From: an uncultured Eubacteriaceae bacterium
Lineage (GTDB): Bacteria > Bacillota > Clostridia > Eubacteriales > UBA1433
Direction of reading: 5' to 3'
Assembly (NCBI GenBank): GCA_937880125.1
Contig: CALFLU010000108.1
Coordinates: forward strand, 1-42,687
Length of the DNA: 42,687 nucleotides
Shown piece by piece: positions 15,547 to 23,409 of this stretch (position 1 is the first letter of the stretch; every line of letters begins with the position of its first letter). The position numbers and the translations under genes are program-made. The notes under the pieces were generated by a model. The model worked only from the letters and a program-made list of their open reading frames with translations. It had not been told where the DNA came from and did no database searches.

Positions 15547-16437
15547 ATGAGTATATTTATAGGTTCGGCAGTAGCATTGGTTACGCCATTTAACGAAGAA
15601 GGAATCAATTTAAAAAAACTTGAAGAATTGATCGACTTTCAAATCAACGGCAAAACAGATGCAATTGTTTTGGCCGGCACCACAGGTGAGGCACCCACCA
15701 TTGACGAAGAAGAACTCTATGTGCTTTTCCAACACGGTATCAACTACATCAACGGTCGCCTTCCCGTTATTTGCGGCGTAGGCACAAATTGCACAAAAAC
15801 AGTCATACGCAGAGCCAAAATGGCAGCAGAGCTTGGCGCAGACGGCTTGTTGATTGCCAATCCCTATTACAACAAATCCAGTGATGACGGTCTTATTGCG
15901 CATTATCAGGCGATTTCGGACGCCGTAGAGCTGCCCATCATCATCTATAACGTTCCTTCTCGAACGGGCAAAAATATTTCCGCGCAGCTGCTCAGCAAAC
16001 TCGCAGATATCAAAAATGTTGCCGCCGTTAAAGAAGCCAGCGGCGACATCAGCCAAATTTGCGATGTCATCGACTTGTGCAGCGACAGAATCGATGTGTA
16101 TTCGGGCAACGACGACCAAATTCTCGCCATCACCGCCCTGGGCGGCAAAGGCGTGATTTCGACAACGGCCAATATGGCGCCGGAACTCAATCACGATATC
16201 GTTATTGAATTTTTAAACGGCAATGTCAAAAAAGCCCAAGAGCTGCAATTCAGGCTCAACAAACTGCATCACCCCGTGTTTATGGATGCCAATCCCATTC
16301 CGCTGAAAACCGCCATGAACATGACGGGTTTTGATGTGGGTCCGTTGCGTCTTCCTCTTGTGGAGCTTTCCGGAGAAAAAAGAGAAAAACTTGCCTTGGC
16401 ACTGGAAGCCTTTGGCTACACCTTAACACACAGATAA
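15547..16437 (+). CDS. dapA: 4-hydroxy-tetrahydrodipicolinate synthase
   Basis: A 296-residue TIM-barrel lyase with the family motifs ALVTPFNEEG, VLAGTTGEAPTI, GVGTNCTKTVI, the tyrosine region IIIYNVPSRTGKN and the Schiff-base lysine in VAAVKEASGDI. It condenses pyruvate with aspartate semialdehyde. ATG 15547 is chosen over ATG 15541 because GGAGG ends 8 bases before the former and only 2 before the latter. It is second in the lysine-controlled operon. Confidence 0.97.
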   Translation: MSIFIGSAVALVTPFNEEGINLKKLEELIDFQINGKTDAIVLAGTTGEAPTIDEEELYVLFQHGINYINGRLPVICGVGTNCTKTVIRRAKMAAELGADGLLIANPYYNKSSDDGLIAHYQAISDAVELPIIIYNVPSRTGKNISAQLLSKLADIKNVAAVKEASGDISQICDVIDLCSDRIDVYSGNDDQILAITALGGKGVISTTANMAPELNHDIVIEFLNGNVKKAQELQFRLNKLHHPVFMDANPIPLKTAMNMTGFDVGPLRLPLVELSGEKREKLALALEAFGYTLTHR

Positions 16438-16450
16438 GCGGGTGAATAAA

Positions 16451-17245
16451 ATGATTAGAATATTCATGGTTGGCTGCGATGGCGCCATGGGTCGCACGAT
16501 TACCGATTTTGTAAAACCTTTGGAAGACATCGAAATTTCAGGCGGATACTCCCCCATTACAGACTATACCTGCGACTATCCCGTCTACAACAATTTTGAC
16601 GATGTGGATGCAGACAGTTTTGATGTAATTGTGGATTTTTCACACTTCAGTCTTTTTGACCAACTGGCGGATTTTGCGAAAAGATGCCGCAAACCTCTGC
16701 TCGTAGCCACCACAGGCCTTGAAGCAAGTTGTGTCGACAAACTCAAAGAGATGAGTGCAGACTTTAGTGTCTTTCATACCGCCAACATGTCTTATGGGGT
16801 TAATTTAATGGTTAGCTTGCTGCAAAAGGCCGTGCAAAACATTGACGGGTTTGATATCGAAATCGTCGAAGCCCACCACAACAAAAAAGCGGATGCCCCC
16901 AGCGGCACGGCATTGATGATTGCCAACGCCATCAAAAACAGCATCAAGCGCCCCGTGGAGTTTTTATACGGACGCTACGGCAAAAGCACCAAACGCCAAG
17001 AACAAGAAATTACCATCCATGCCATTCGCGGCGGCACCATCATCGGGGAACATCAAGTTCTATTTCGCGGCGGCACCATCCCCGGCGAACACACGGTAAT
17101 TTTTGCGGGACAAGACGAAATCCTCGAAATCAAGCACACGGCTCTTTCAAAAAAAGTTTTTGCTGCCGGTGCCGTAAAAGCTGCCCGCTTTATCGCGGAC
17201 AAACCCAACGGTTTTTATGACATGAACAGCATTATCAACGGATAA
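16451..17245 (+). CDS. dapB: 4-hydroxy-tetrahydrodipicolinate reductase
   Basis: A 264-residue oxidoreductase with the nucleotide-binding start IRIFMVGCDGAMGRTI, VIVDFSH, LVATTGLE, the catalytic EAHHNKKADAPSGTAL segment and a C-terminal part typical of DapB. It reduces hydroxy-tetrahydrodipicolinate with NAD(P)H. An in-frame GTG (16442) lies 9 bases upstream and overlaps the GCGGGTGA ribosome site, so the ATG is preferred. It is spaced 13 bases from dapA. Confidence 0.96.
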   Translation: MIRIFMVGCDGAMGRTITDFVKPLEDIEISGGYSPITDYTCDYPVYNNFDDVDADSFDVIVDFSHFSLFDQLADFAKRCRKPLLVATTGLEASCVDKLKEMSADFSVFHTANMSYGVNLMVSLLQKAVQNIDGFDIEIVEAHHNKKADAPSGTALMIANAIKNSIKRPVEFLYGRYGKSTKRQEQEITIHAIRGGTIIGEHQVLFRGGTIPGEHTVIFAGQDEILEIKHTALSKKVFAAGAVKAARFIADKPNGFYDMNSIING

Positions 17246-17277
17246 TAGCGGTTAATAGAATAACAGGAGTAGAATGA

Positions 17278-18006
17278 ATGAACAACGAAAAAAAATATGA
17301 TTTTACCGACCCCTACCAAATTGCACAATACATTAAGGACGCAAAAAAAACTACCCCGACAAAGCTTTATATCTCAGGCGACTTCACCGAAGCGGATCTG
17401 GAAGGCTATGAATATTACGGGCCGTGTAACTCTTGCGTTATCTTTGCGGAATCAGACAGCGCACTGTCCTTTATCGAAAAAAACGAAAGCCGCCTTACTT
17501 CCTATCGTTTAGAATACGACAGACGCAACTCAGCCATTCCCCTGCTGGACACAACCGCCCTGCAGGCGCGCATTGAGCCCGGCACATTTATTCGCCAAGG
17601 CGCTCTTATCGGCAAAGGCTGTGTTGTGATGATGGGTGCCGTGGTCAATATCGGCGCTGTTATCGGCGAGGAAACCATGCTGGATATGGGCTGTGTGGTT
17701 GGCGCTCGTGTACAGGTGGGCAAACGCTGCCACATCGGCGCAGGAGCGGTACTTGCAGGTATTTTGGAGCCGCCCAGCCAGCAACCCGTGCAAATTGGCG
17801 ACGATGTGCTCATCGGTGCCAATGCCGTGGTGATTGAAGGCGTGCAAATCGGCGCAGGTGCCGTTGTTGCCGCAGGTGCCATTGTCTTAAAAGACGTGGA
17901 GGCCAACAGCGTAGTAGCGGGCAACCCGGCAAAAGTCATCAAAATGAAAGACGAAAAAACATTGTCCAAAACAGAACTTTTAGACGACCTCAGAAAAGGT
18001 TTTTAA
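17278..18006 (+). CDS. dapH: Tetrahydrodipicolinate N-acetyltransferase
   Basis: A 242-residue protein with an N-terminal helical domain (about 1-90) and a left-handed beta-helix of hexapeptide repeats (about 95-220: IGKGCVVMMGAVVNIGAVIG and similar). The length and N-terminal region (DPYQIAQYIKDAKKTTPTKLYISG) fit the DapH/DapD acetyltransferase of Firmicutes rather than the longer succinyltransferase. It acetylates tetrahydrodipicolinate using acetyl-CoA. Last gene of the operon, with AGGAG 8 bases before the ATG. The pathway would still need an aminotransferase, a deacetylase (candidate at 12977-14116) and an epimerase. Confidence 0.94.
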   Translation: MNNEKKYDFTDPYQIAQYIKDAKKTTPTKLYISGDFTEADLEGYEYYGPCNSCVIFAESDSALSFIEKNESRLTSYRLEYDRRNSAIPLLDTTALQARIEPGTFIRQGALIGKGCVVMMGAVVNIGAVIGEETMLDMGCVVGARVQVGKRCHIGAGAVLAGILEPPSQQPVQIGDDVLIGANAVVIEGVQIGAGAVVAAGAIVLKDVEANSVVAGNPAKVIKMKDEKTLSKTELLDDLRKGF

Positions 18007-18030
18007 CTTACCTTCAAACAGCACCTCAAA

Positions 18031-18068
18031 ACAAAACATGCACCGTCCAGCGGTGCATTATTCTTTCC
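18031..18068. terminator. Bidirectional terminator between dapH and the NIPSNAP-like gene
   Basis: ATGCACCG (18038-18045) pairs with CGGTGCAT (18051-18058) across a five-base loop. The plus strand continues TATTCTTT. The minus strand continues GTTTTGTTTTG. The hairpin touches the TAA stop of the minus-strand gene. The T tracts are imperfect on both sides. Confidence 0.65.
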
Positions 18069-18384
18069 AACAAGGTTTTACATAATCCGGGCGCATCAAA
18101 ACATGAGATTCCAACTTATCGACCAAGGGGCCTTTTTCTTCCGATTTTGCTTTTGCCTCCACCCACTTTGGATCTGTCTTGAATTGTTCCCATCTTTCGT
18201 CCCGCTCTTTCGCATCACTAAATCGGCAAACATAGCAGAGCGTCTTTCCCGTCTCATCCAGCCAGTAGTCGCACACGTCAATCCCGTGTTTTTCAAATAG
18301 CGGAAAAGTAACTTGCTGAAATCTGTCTTCCAATTCTTTTCTTTTACCCAAAGCAATATGATAAATTCTCACTTCATAAACCAT
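18058..18384 (-). CDS. NIPSNAP-like dimeric alpha/beta barrel protein
   Basis: A 108-residue protein starting MVYEVRIYHIALGKRKEL, with FPLFEKHGIDVCDYWLDETG, LCYVCRFSDAKERDERWEQF and DPKWVEAK. These match the NIPSNAP family of ferredoxin-like small proteins. A longer reading from 18411 is rejected because GAGGTGAT lies just before the ATG at 18384. No enzyme activity is assigned to such bacterial single-domain proteins. It is monocistronic, with terminators on both sides. Confidence 0.8.
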   Translation of the reverse strand: MVYEVRIYHIALGKRKELEDRFQQVTFPLFEKHGIDVCDYWLDETGKTLCYVCRFSDAKERDERWEQFKTDPKWVEAKAKSEEKGPLVDKLESHVLMRPDYVKPCWKE

Positions 18385-18439
18385 GTTTATCACCTCATCC
18401 CTATCATACAACTTTTTTGAATAAAAAGCTGCTGAATTT

Positions 18440-18471
18440 AAAAAGAGAGCAGAAAAATTCTGCCCTCTTTT
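18440..18471 (-). terminator. Intrinsic terminator after the YkvI-like gene
   Basis: On the minus strand AGAGGGCAGAA pairs with TTCTGCTCTCT, with one G-T pair, around a short T-rich loop. A run of T follows. It lies about 25 bases after the stop codon at 18496. Confidence 0.85.
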
Positions 18472-18495
18472 GCGTGCATATATGTTTTTTTAACA

Positions 18496-19620
18496 TTATG
18501 CAGCTTTTTTGTTTGCTTCTCTTTTTCTTTTCAGTTTGTATCCACCGATAAAGATTGCCGCAAAAATTGTGAACGGAATGTTCGCAATTCCAACGTAGTA
18601 ATATCCTTTTTGTACCAATGCCAACAGGCCCACTGTTGAGAGCGCCAGAGCCAGTATCATATAGATAATACTGATAATCGCAGGTCTGCTTCGCTCGGTG
18701 CCGAATTTGAGCTGCATCGAAAACTTTTGTGTCGGCCCAAACACGCAGCACACAGCGGTGCTGATCAAAGCAACGAACAATATCAATGAATACAGCACTT
18801 GCAGCAACGGAATACCCAATTGGTCCACTACATACAGCGTGGGCAGTGTTTCGTTTCTCACTGCAGGCATGTAACCCATGAGCATGACGCAAACAAGGGT
18901 AAGCATGAGAGCGTTGATAAGCCAGCCTACAATGGCGGAGTTACGCGAATTCGCCTTTGTTTTCACGCTTTCACTGACAGCAACCAGTGTGCCGATAAAT
19001 GTGCACTGATATCCCGCATAAACCAGCATACGCCACCAAGCATCACCGACAGAAGTATAGACCGTTCTGTCTGCAATGATTTGTTTCGAATTTTCCCATC
19101 CTGCGGAAATGCCGATAAAGGTGATAATGACCACCATGATGATCAAGCTGATTGACATTGCCGTTGACGCTGCAACCACCGCTTTTGAACCATACATACA
19201 AATAATGGTTACAAGGACAAAAACAATAACGATACCGATGTAATAAGGGATATTCAATTTTTGCAAAAGCAATTCGCCCCCCGCGGCAAGACAAGCGCTC
19301 GTGGCAATAAAGCCAACCGATAAATACGCAATTTCCCAAATAATTGAAAAGACCTTTTGATAAGGAGAATAGATTTTGTCGGACCAAAGCTTATAGTTAT
19401 AGAGTCCGAACTCGCGAGAAAGTTCCATTGTTATGTAATAAGCAATTGCCAAAATTCCCATTGATACAAATGGGAGAAAGGCGCTGAACCATGCGCGCGA
19501 TAAAAAGAACGCGACTTCCTGGGTTCCCGATGCAAAGCCCGCACCGCAGTGAGAAGCAAACCACGTACTGCCGATACCCAATGCAACAGGAATACCCATT
19601 TTTTTCTTTTGTTGTTCCAT
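18496..19620 (-). CDS. YkvI-type membrane transporter (APC/LeuT-like)
   Basis: A 374-residue polytopic membrane protein with about ten to eleven hydrophobic segments. The N-terminus GIGSTWFASHCGAGFASGTQE contains the broken-helix glycine motif typical of the first helix in LeuT-fold carriers and is diagnostic, in my memory, of the YkvI family. The C-terminus is a basic cytoplasmic tail. The substrate is unknown, perhaps an amino acid or another small solute with sodium. AGGAGG lies 6 bases before the ATG. It is monocistronic and divergent from panB. Confidence 0.82.
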   Translation of the reverse strand: MEQQKKKMGIPVALGIGSTWFASHCGAGFASGTQEVAFFLSRAWFSAFLPFVSMGILAIAYYITMELSREFGLYNYKLWSDKIYSPYQKVFSIIWEIAYLSVGFIATSACLAAGGELLLQKLNIPYYIGIVIVFVLVTIICMYGSKAVVAASTAMSISLIIMVVIITFIGISAGWENSKQIIADRTVYTSVGDAWWRMLVYAGYQCTFIGTLVAVSESVKTKANSRNSAIVGWLINALMLTLVCVMLMGYMPAVRNETLPTLYVVDQLGIPLLQVLYSLILFVALISTAVCCVFGPTQKFSMQLKFGTERSRPAIISIIYMILALALSTVGLLALVQKGYYYVGIANIPFTIFAAIFIGGYKLKRKREANKKAA

Positions 19621-19669
19621 GTCAACCTCCTTCTTGATTTTTTTTCGGAAAATTGTAACCGTTTAAAGT

Positions 19670-19678
19670 ATTATAACA
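19670..19678 (-). promoter_or_regulatory. Extended -10 promoter of the YkvI-like gene
   Basis: The minus strand reads TGTTATAAT about 50 bases before the ATG. No convincing -35 is seen at 16-18 bases. Confidence 0.6.
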
Positions 19679-19748
19679 TACTGAATTATTTTCCCGTAAA
19701 AAAGATTTTCACGGTTCATTGAAATGTCCTTTTTTCAAAACAAGATTG

Positions 19749-19757
19749 TGCTATAAT
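19749..19757 (+). promoter_or_regulatory. Extended -10 promoter of panB
   Basis: TGCTATAAT lies about 30 bases before the panB ATG. The -35 region is poor, as in other extended -10 promoters of this window. Confidence 0.62.
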
Positions 19758-19787
19758 GAAAGAAACGAACCTATGGGAGGTAAAAGA

Positions 19788-20618
19788 ATGAAACAAAAGA
19801 TGAGTGTTTTAGATTTTAAAAAGTACAAGGCCGAAGGGAAAAAATTTGCTTATACCACTGCCTATGACTACACCACTGCCTCAATCGTAAATGAAAGCGA
19901 CGTCGAAGTCATTTTATCCGGCGACAGCCTGGGTATGATTATGCTCGGATATTCTTCCACCACACCGGTTACCATGGACGACATGGTTCACCACACACGC
20001 GCTGTGGTAAAGGGCGCACCCAATACTTTTGTAGTCGGTGATATGCCTTTCGGCTCCTATCAGGTCAGTAAAGAACAAGCCATTGAAAACGCTGCACGTC
20101 TCATCAAAGAAACAGGCTGCGATTGCGTGAAATTAGAAGGCGGTATCGAAATGGCGGAAGTCATTGCAGCCATTGTCAATGTCGGTATCCCCGTAATGGG
20201 TCATTTGGGTCTGACACCGCAAACAGCCACCTCACTGGGCGGTTTTAAGGTACAGGACGGCACTCCTGCAAGTGCGCAAAAACTCATTGAGGACGCCAAA
20301 ATCATCACCGAAGCCGGCGTGTTTTCTATCGTGCTCGAATGCGTGCCTTCCGGCGTTGCCAAGGCCATGACAGCCGCTGTGGATGTGCCTATTTTGGGCA
20401 TCGGCGCAGGCCCCTATGTGGATTGCCAGGTTTTATTGACACATGACCTGCTTGGCATGTACGGCGATTTTAAACCGAAGTTTGTAAAAGTCTACAGAAA
20501 TATTCGCAAAGAAATGGTTGACGGTCTCAACGAATTCAGACAAGAAGCCCTGGACGGTGCTTTTCCCACCAAAGAATTCAGCTTCAATGCCAAAGTCGAA
20601 GGCTACGAAACAGAATAA
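19788..20618 (+). CDS. panB: 3-methyl-2-oxobutanoate hydroxymethyltransferase
   Basis: A 276-residue TIM-barrel enzyme with GDSLGMIMLGY, TMDDMVHHTRAV, VVGDMPFGSY, VKLEGG, GHLGLTPQ and IGIGAGPYVDCQVL, all standard PanB motifs. It transfers a hydroxymethyl group from methylene-tetrahydrofolate to ketoisovalerate, the first step of pantothenate synthesis. GGGAGG 7 bases before ATG 19788 fixes the start, and upstream ATG codons lie in or before the promoter. It stands alone: panC, panD and panE are not adjacent. Confidence 0.97.
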   Translation: MKQKMSVLDFKKYKAEGKKFAYTTAYDYTTASIVNESDVEVILSGDSLGMIMLGYSSTTPVTMDDMVHHTRAVVKGAPNTFVVGDMPFGSYQVSKEQAIENAARLIKETGCDCVKLEGGIEMAEVIAAIVNVGIPVMGHLGLTPQTATSLGGFKVQDGTPASAQKLIEDAKIITEAGVFSIVLECVPSGVAKAMTAAVDVPILGIGAGPYVDCQVLLTHDLLGMYGDFKPKFVKVYRNIRKEMVDGLNEFRQEALDGAFPTKEFSFNAKVEGYETE

Positions 20619-20632
20619 TCCTCCACACAAAC

Positions 20633-20658
20633 AAAAAAGTCCCCATCGGGACTTTTTT
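20633..20658. terminator. Bidirectional terminator between panB and the DUF2828 gene
   Basis: AAAAAAGTCCC and GGGACTTTTTT form a stem around a four-base loop, with A and T tracts on both sides. It can end panB transcripts. It could also end minus-strand transcripts, about 80 bases after the DUF2828 stop. Confidence 0.88.
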
Positions 20659-20735
20659 TATTTCACATTTCGCCTAGCAATATAAGCCCTCTGCCTTTAT
20701 TCGACATTTTGACACGCACAAAGCCTCGTTTAAGC

Positions 20736-22193
20736 CTATGCTGTGATGTTTTGATACCTTTTACTGTTTAAAATATCCATCATATACTGATAGGGAGAAA
20801 ATTCACCCTTTGTCACCATTTCAAAAATACGTGGCGTGCATCCGCTTACTAACACAACACCTTGTTCGTTCAGAGTCACGGGCTGCTGTCTGTTACGACT
20901 GTCCACATTCCAAAAAACAACTTTCGGCAATGGATAACCAAAACGCGCAAATCTGTTTTTTGCATTCTCAAAGTTGCTGATTGAAGCATCATCAGCGCAA
21001 TGATCAAACTCCATGTCCGAAATAATATACAATGTCGAGGGCATCTCTTTTTGCGACACCTTGTTTTGTACGGCAGTTTTTAAAACCAGTTCAAAGACCT
21101 TTTCAATATTTGTATTGGCAACTTCATCAAAACTTTTGCAGTATTCGATCTTATGAAAAATATCTCTGCCCTTAATCTGAATCAATTGCGGTCTGTGCGA
21201 AAACGTGATGAAATGGTTATGAAATGCCCCTTTATTTCTTTCCGCAAAATAAACCCCCAAAGAAAGAGCAACTGTTGCCGGCATGGGATTTCCGTTATAA
21301 TACATAGACTGCGAGCCGTCAATCACTGCCAAGGCATTTTCACCATTGGTAAAATCTTTCTGCGCCTCCCATGTAATATTGATTGCTTGTCGCTCTTGTT
21401 CATCAATATTTTTCACGAAAAACGGCGCAATAATTTCATAAGGGAGCAATGTTGCCGTATTTAATTTTGCTTCCCCTTTTGACACTTTATTCAGAAATTC
21501 ACCATACCTGTCACCATCGTTGCGCATGAACGCTTTGCGATATTTAAACATTGCCTTTGAAGGTTGTTTTTCATAATCGAAGGTATAATCTTTTTCGCGC
21601 AGATTATTTTCTATAATTTGGATGCCTTTGCGTAGCCTGCTCAGCATCTTTCGGTATTGTGCGTCATCCATCTCCAAATACCGTGCCACCCGCTTTGCCT
21701 GGCGAACGGTTTGTTTGTTTGAGGCATTAATCGAAGGCAGCCACTTACCCAACAAAGAAATTTCTCCGCTGCCTTCCAAGGCCTGCATATCTGATGAAAT
21801 TTTTTGTTTTATATATTCCATCACATTTTTTTCGCATGCCGAATCCACCAATGTCAACAAATCGTCAAAGCGACCATATTCATTTATGTTTTGAATATTT
21901 TTTATCACCGATTCTGCATTGCTGTTTGCCAACCAATTCATCGCAATGCGAAAAATTCTTCTTTCTCCCAACCCTTGTCGCACATCGCGAGCAAAAAAGA
22001 GAGTTTTCATTGCCACATCTGCATTTTCAATATAAGCACGATAAAAACAGCTGATAATCCTTTCTTCCGAGGCATGACGAAGTGCACCTACAGTGGCAAA
22101 AAAATCCAAACAATCCGAGCCGGTGGTTGCAAGTGTAGCCGCTCCGTTTTCCGTATAGGCTTTATTTACTTCATTTTTTAAATTGCTTAACAT
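20736..22193 (-). CDS. DUF2828 protein: Ro60/TROVE-like helical part plus von Willebrand A domain
   Basis: A 485-residue protein. Residues about 1-280 are alpha-helical and match DUF2828 by several segments: AYTENGAAT, LDFFATVGALR, FFARDVRQGLGERRIF, EYGRFDDLL, LLGKWLPS, RKMLSRLRKGIQIIENNL and SKGEAKLNTATLLPYEI. Residues about 285-450 form a von Willebrand A domain with a complete metal-ion site: DGSQS (Asp292, Ser294, Ser296), Thr361 and Asp393. This helical-repeat plus vWA layout is shared with TROVE/Ro60 RNA-binding proteins. The ATG follows GGAG by 9 bases. A roughly 220-base structured RNA region and a promoter precede it, and two WYL regulators lie further upstream. An RNA-binding or RNA-surveillance role is inferred from architecture and neighbours, not shown. 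Confidence 0.85.
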   Translation of the reverse strand: MLSNLKNEVNKAYTENGAATLATTGSDCLDFFATVGALRHASEERIISCFYRAYIENADVAMKTLFFARDVRQGLGERRIFRIAMNWLANSNAESVIKNIQNINEYGRFDDLLTLVDSACEKNVMEYIKQKISSDMQALEGSGEISLLGKWLPSINASNKQTVRQAKRVARYLEMDDAQYRKMLSRLRKGIQIIENNLREKDYTFDYEKQPSKAMFKYRKAFMRNDGDRYGEFLNKVSKGEAKLNTATLLPYEIIAPFFVKNIDEQERQAINITWEAQKDFTNGENALAVIDGSQSMYYNGNPMPATVALSLGVYFAERNKGAFHNHFITFSHRPQLIQIKGRDIFHKIEYCKSFDEVANTNIEKVFELVLKTAVQNKVSQKEMPSTLYIISDMEFDHCADDASISNFENAKNRFARFGYPLPKVVFWNVDSRNRQQPVTLNEQGVVLVSGCTPRIFEMVTKGEFSPYQYMMDILNSKRYQNITA

Positions 22194-22224
22194 GTCATAC
22201 CTCTCCTTTTTAATCTTCTTTTAC

Positions 22225-22320
22225 AAGGCACTCATTAGATAGGATATGTCTATCCTCACTGTACCGGTCGTCAGTCGACCGAGATAACATGTATCTATTA
22301 TTGTTGCTGTAAGTGCCTTT
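22225..22320 (-). ncRNA. Structured RNA element 2 (tandem repeat unit, cloverleaf-like)
   Basis: On the minus strand AAGGCACT (22319-22312) pairs perfectly with AGTGCCTT (22232-22225). Inside, three simple hairpins can form: AGATA/TATCT (22296-22292 with 22286-22282), CGGTCG/CGACCG (22281-22276 with 22270-22265) and AGGATA/TATCCT (22256-22251 with 22246-22241). An alternative third arm is GATAG/CTATC with a seven-base loop. The 5' helix strand is followed by TTACAGCAA (sharing its first T), identical to element 1. The loops lack tRNA signatures, so it is not a tRNA. No terminator follows, so it may be the 5' leader of the DUF2828 gene, a processed Y-RNA-like RNA, or both. Confidence 0.68.
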
Positions 22321-22442
22321 CACAAGACGCTGTTCATCGATATGCGGCCGGGCCTTTGACCTCTTTACCTCTTAAAAAACACCTGTCTTTAAGAGTAGCC
22401 GTCATTAATAGTAAGATTGAATTTGCTGTAAGCGTCTTTGTG
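22321..22442 (-). ncRNA. Structured RNA element 1 (tandem repeat unit)
   Basis: On the minus strand the 5' end CACAAAGACGC (22442-22432) pairs with GCGTCTTGTG (22330-22321), 10 base pairs with one bulged A. Inside, CGGC/GCCG (22401-22398 with 22348-22345) can enclose an 8-pair hairpin CTCTTAAA/TTTAAGAG (22395-22388 with 22376-22369). The closing helix is followed by TTACAGCAA, as in element 2. Compared with element 2 the helix core is GACGC/GCGTC instead of GGCAC/GTGCC, two compensating pair changes. The 5' end lies about 6-7 bases downstream of the predicted -10 box. I do not recognise it as a known RNA family. Confidence 0.68.
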
Positions 22443-22447
22443 ATACG

Positions 22448-22476
22448 ATTCTAACAATTCAAAATTCCTCTATCAC
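22448..22476 (-). promoter_or_regulatory. Promoter for the structured RNA/DUF2828 unit
   Basis: The minus strand has TAGAAT (22453-22448), preceded by TGT as an extended -10. GTGATA (22476-22471, four of six -35 matches) lies 17 bases upstream. It sits between the terminator of the WYL genes and element 1, and places the start near 22441, the first bases of the closing helix. Confidence 0.62.
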
Positions 22477-22478
22477 GG

Positions 22479-22513
22479 AAAAAAAGTTGCGAACTCTTTT
22501 TTAAAGTTCGCAA
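22479..22513 (-). terminator. Intrinsic terminator of the WYL gene pair
   Basis: On the minus strand TTGCGAACT, which overlaps the last codons of the second WYL gene, pairs with AGTTCGCAA across nine bases, followed by C and seven T. It separates WYL transcripts from the structured RNA region. Confidence 0.87.
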
Positions 22514-23409
22514 TTCCTCTGTTTATTGAATCTTTCTTTAATTCTATTGATGAATGCTTGCGGTGAAACCACCTTAATCAGCGGCCCAAAGGATAAAACC
22601 CGTATCAATATTTCTGTTTCATCATCCTTGTCATAATAAAGTGTGATGCGATATTGCTCATGCGTGAGTCTGTGGGTCTCTTTTTGCAAATCGGAAAAGT
22701 GCAGCATGGCACGTTCCAATGTGTTGCGTTTATCGATAAGTTCAATCGTCAGTGCTTTGTCCTTTGCCCTTGGGGTAATGCTTTCTTCCGCTGAGTATTC
22801 TCCCAAAAGTGTGCAAGATATCATCCTGGCAACATTGAGCATAAGCAGCCTGCCCTGCACAACAGCTATCAATCTGAATTTGTCGTCCTTGGGTGAATAT
22901 TCCAGCCGGCATGGAACACACCGCCACCGATGAACTTGTTTTGATTGCGTGCTGTATTCAATCGATAACTTTCGCCTTTGCCTCAACGCTTTTAGTATGC
23001 TGCGAAAGTTTTTCACATAATGGCTGTCGCCATAGGGGTCTCCATCCCCATAGCGATCAAAGTATACCAAAATTTCTTTATTATAAAGGGGCGCAACATC
23101 TTCCAAGCCGCAACGCGGCGGATTAAACAGTTCTATGCGTGCATCGGATAACAGCGTTTTTAACCACCTTTTTTGCAACATCGTCAACGACATATCAGGG
23201 TGGTTTTGAATCGGCGTATTGAATTTTTCGTCAAGCAGAGGCCATTGTCCTTCAGCGAGCGCTTGCGGTATGTTAAGAATGCTTTCTCCAAACCCTGTTT
23301 CATTGACGATTTCTTGGATGCGCCTTTCGGTAAGTTCTCCCCGTATCGCTTCAGAAATAATTTTTGTAACCGCATGAAAATAGTTTCCGTAAATTTCATG
23401 AAATAGCAT
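22501..23409 (-). CDS. WYL-domain regulator, second of pair
   Basis: A 302-residue protein. Residues about 1-130 form a helical region in which I do not recognise a standard helix-turn-helix. Residues about 138-210 match the WYL sensing domain (ILKALRQRRKLSIEYSTQSKQ, then RLEYSPKDDKFRLIAVVQGRLLMLNVARM), and the end (about 235-300) resembles the WCX extension. WYL domains bind nucleic acid or nucleotide-like ligands and control transcription, often in defence or RNA/DNA damage loci. The gene overlaps the first WYL gene by 14 bases, and its end forms part of the terminator stem. Confidence 0.82.
   Translation of the reverse strand: MLFHEIYGNYFHAVTKIISEAIRGELTERRIQEIVNETGFGESILNIPQALAEGQWPLLDEKFNTPIQNHPDMSLTMLQKRWLKTLLSDARIELFNPPRCGLEDVAPLYNKEILVYFDRYGDGDPYGDSHYVKNFRSILKALRQRRKLSIEYSTQSKQVHRWRCVPCRLEYSPKDDKFRLIAVVQGRLLMLNVARMISCTLLGEYSAEESITPRAKDKALTIELIDKRNTLERAMLHFSDLQKETHRLTHEQYRITLYYDKDDETEILIRVLSFGPLIKVVSPQAFINRIKERFNKQRNCEL

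Noticed and set aside
22225..22320. RNA element 2 as a tRNA or tRNA pseudogene.
   Set aside because: The fold is cloverleaf-like, but the T-loop TTCGA-type motif, D-loop GG and a normal anticodon arm are missing.
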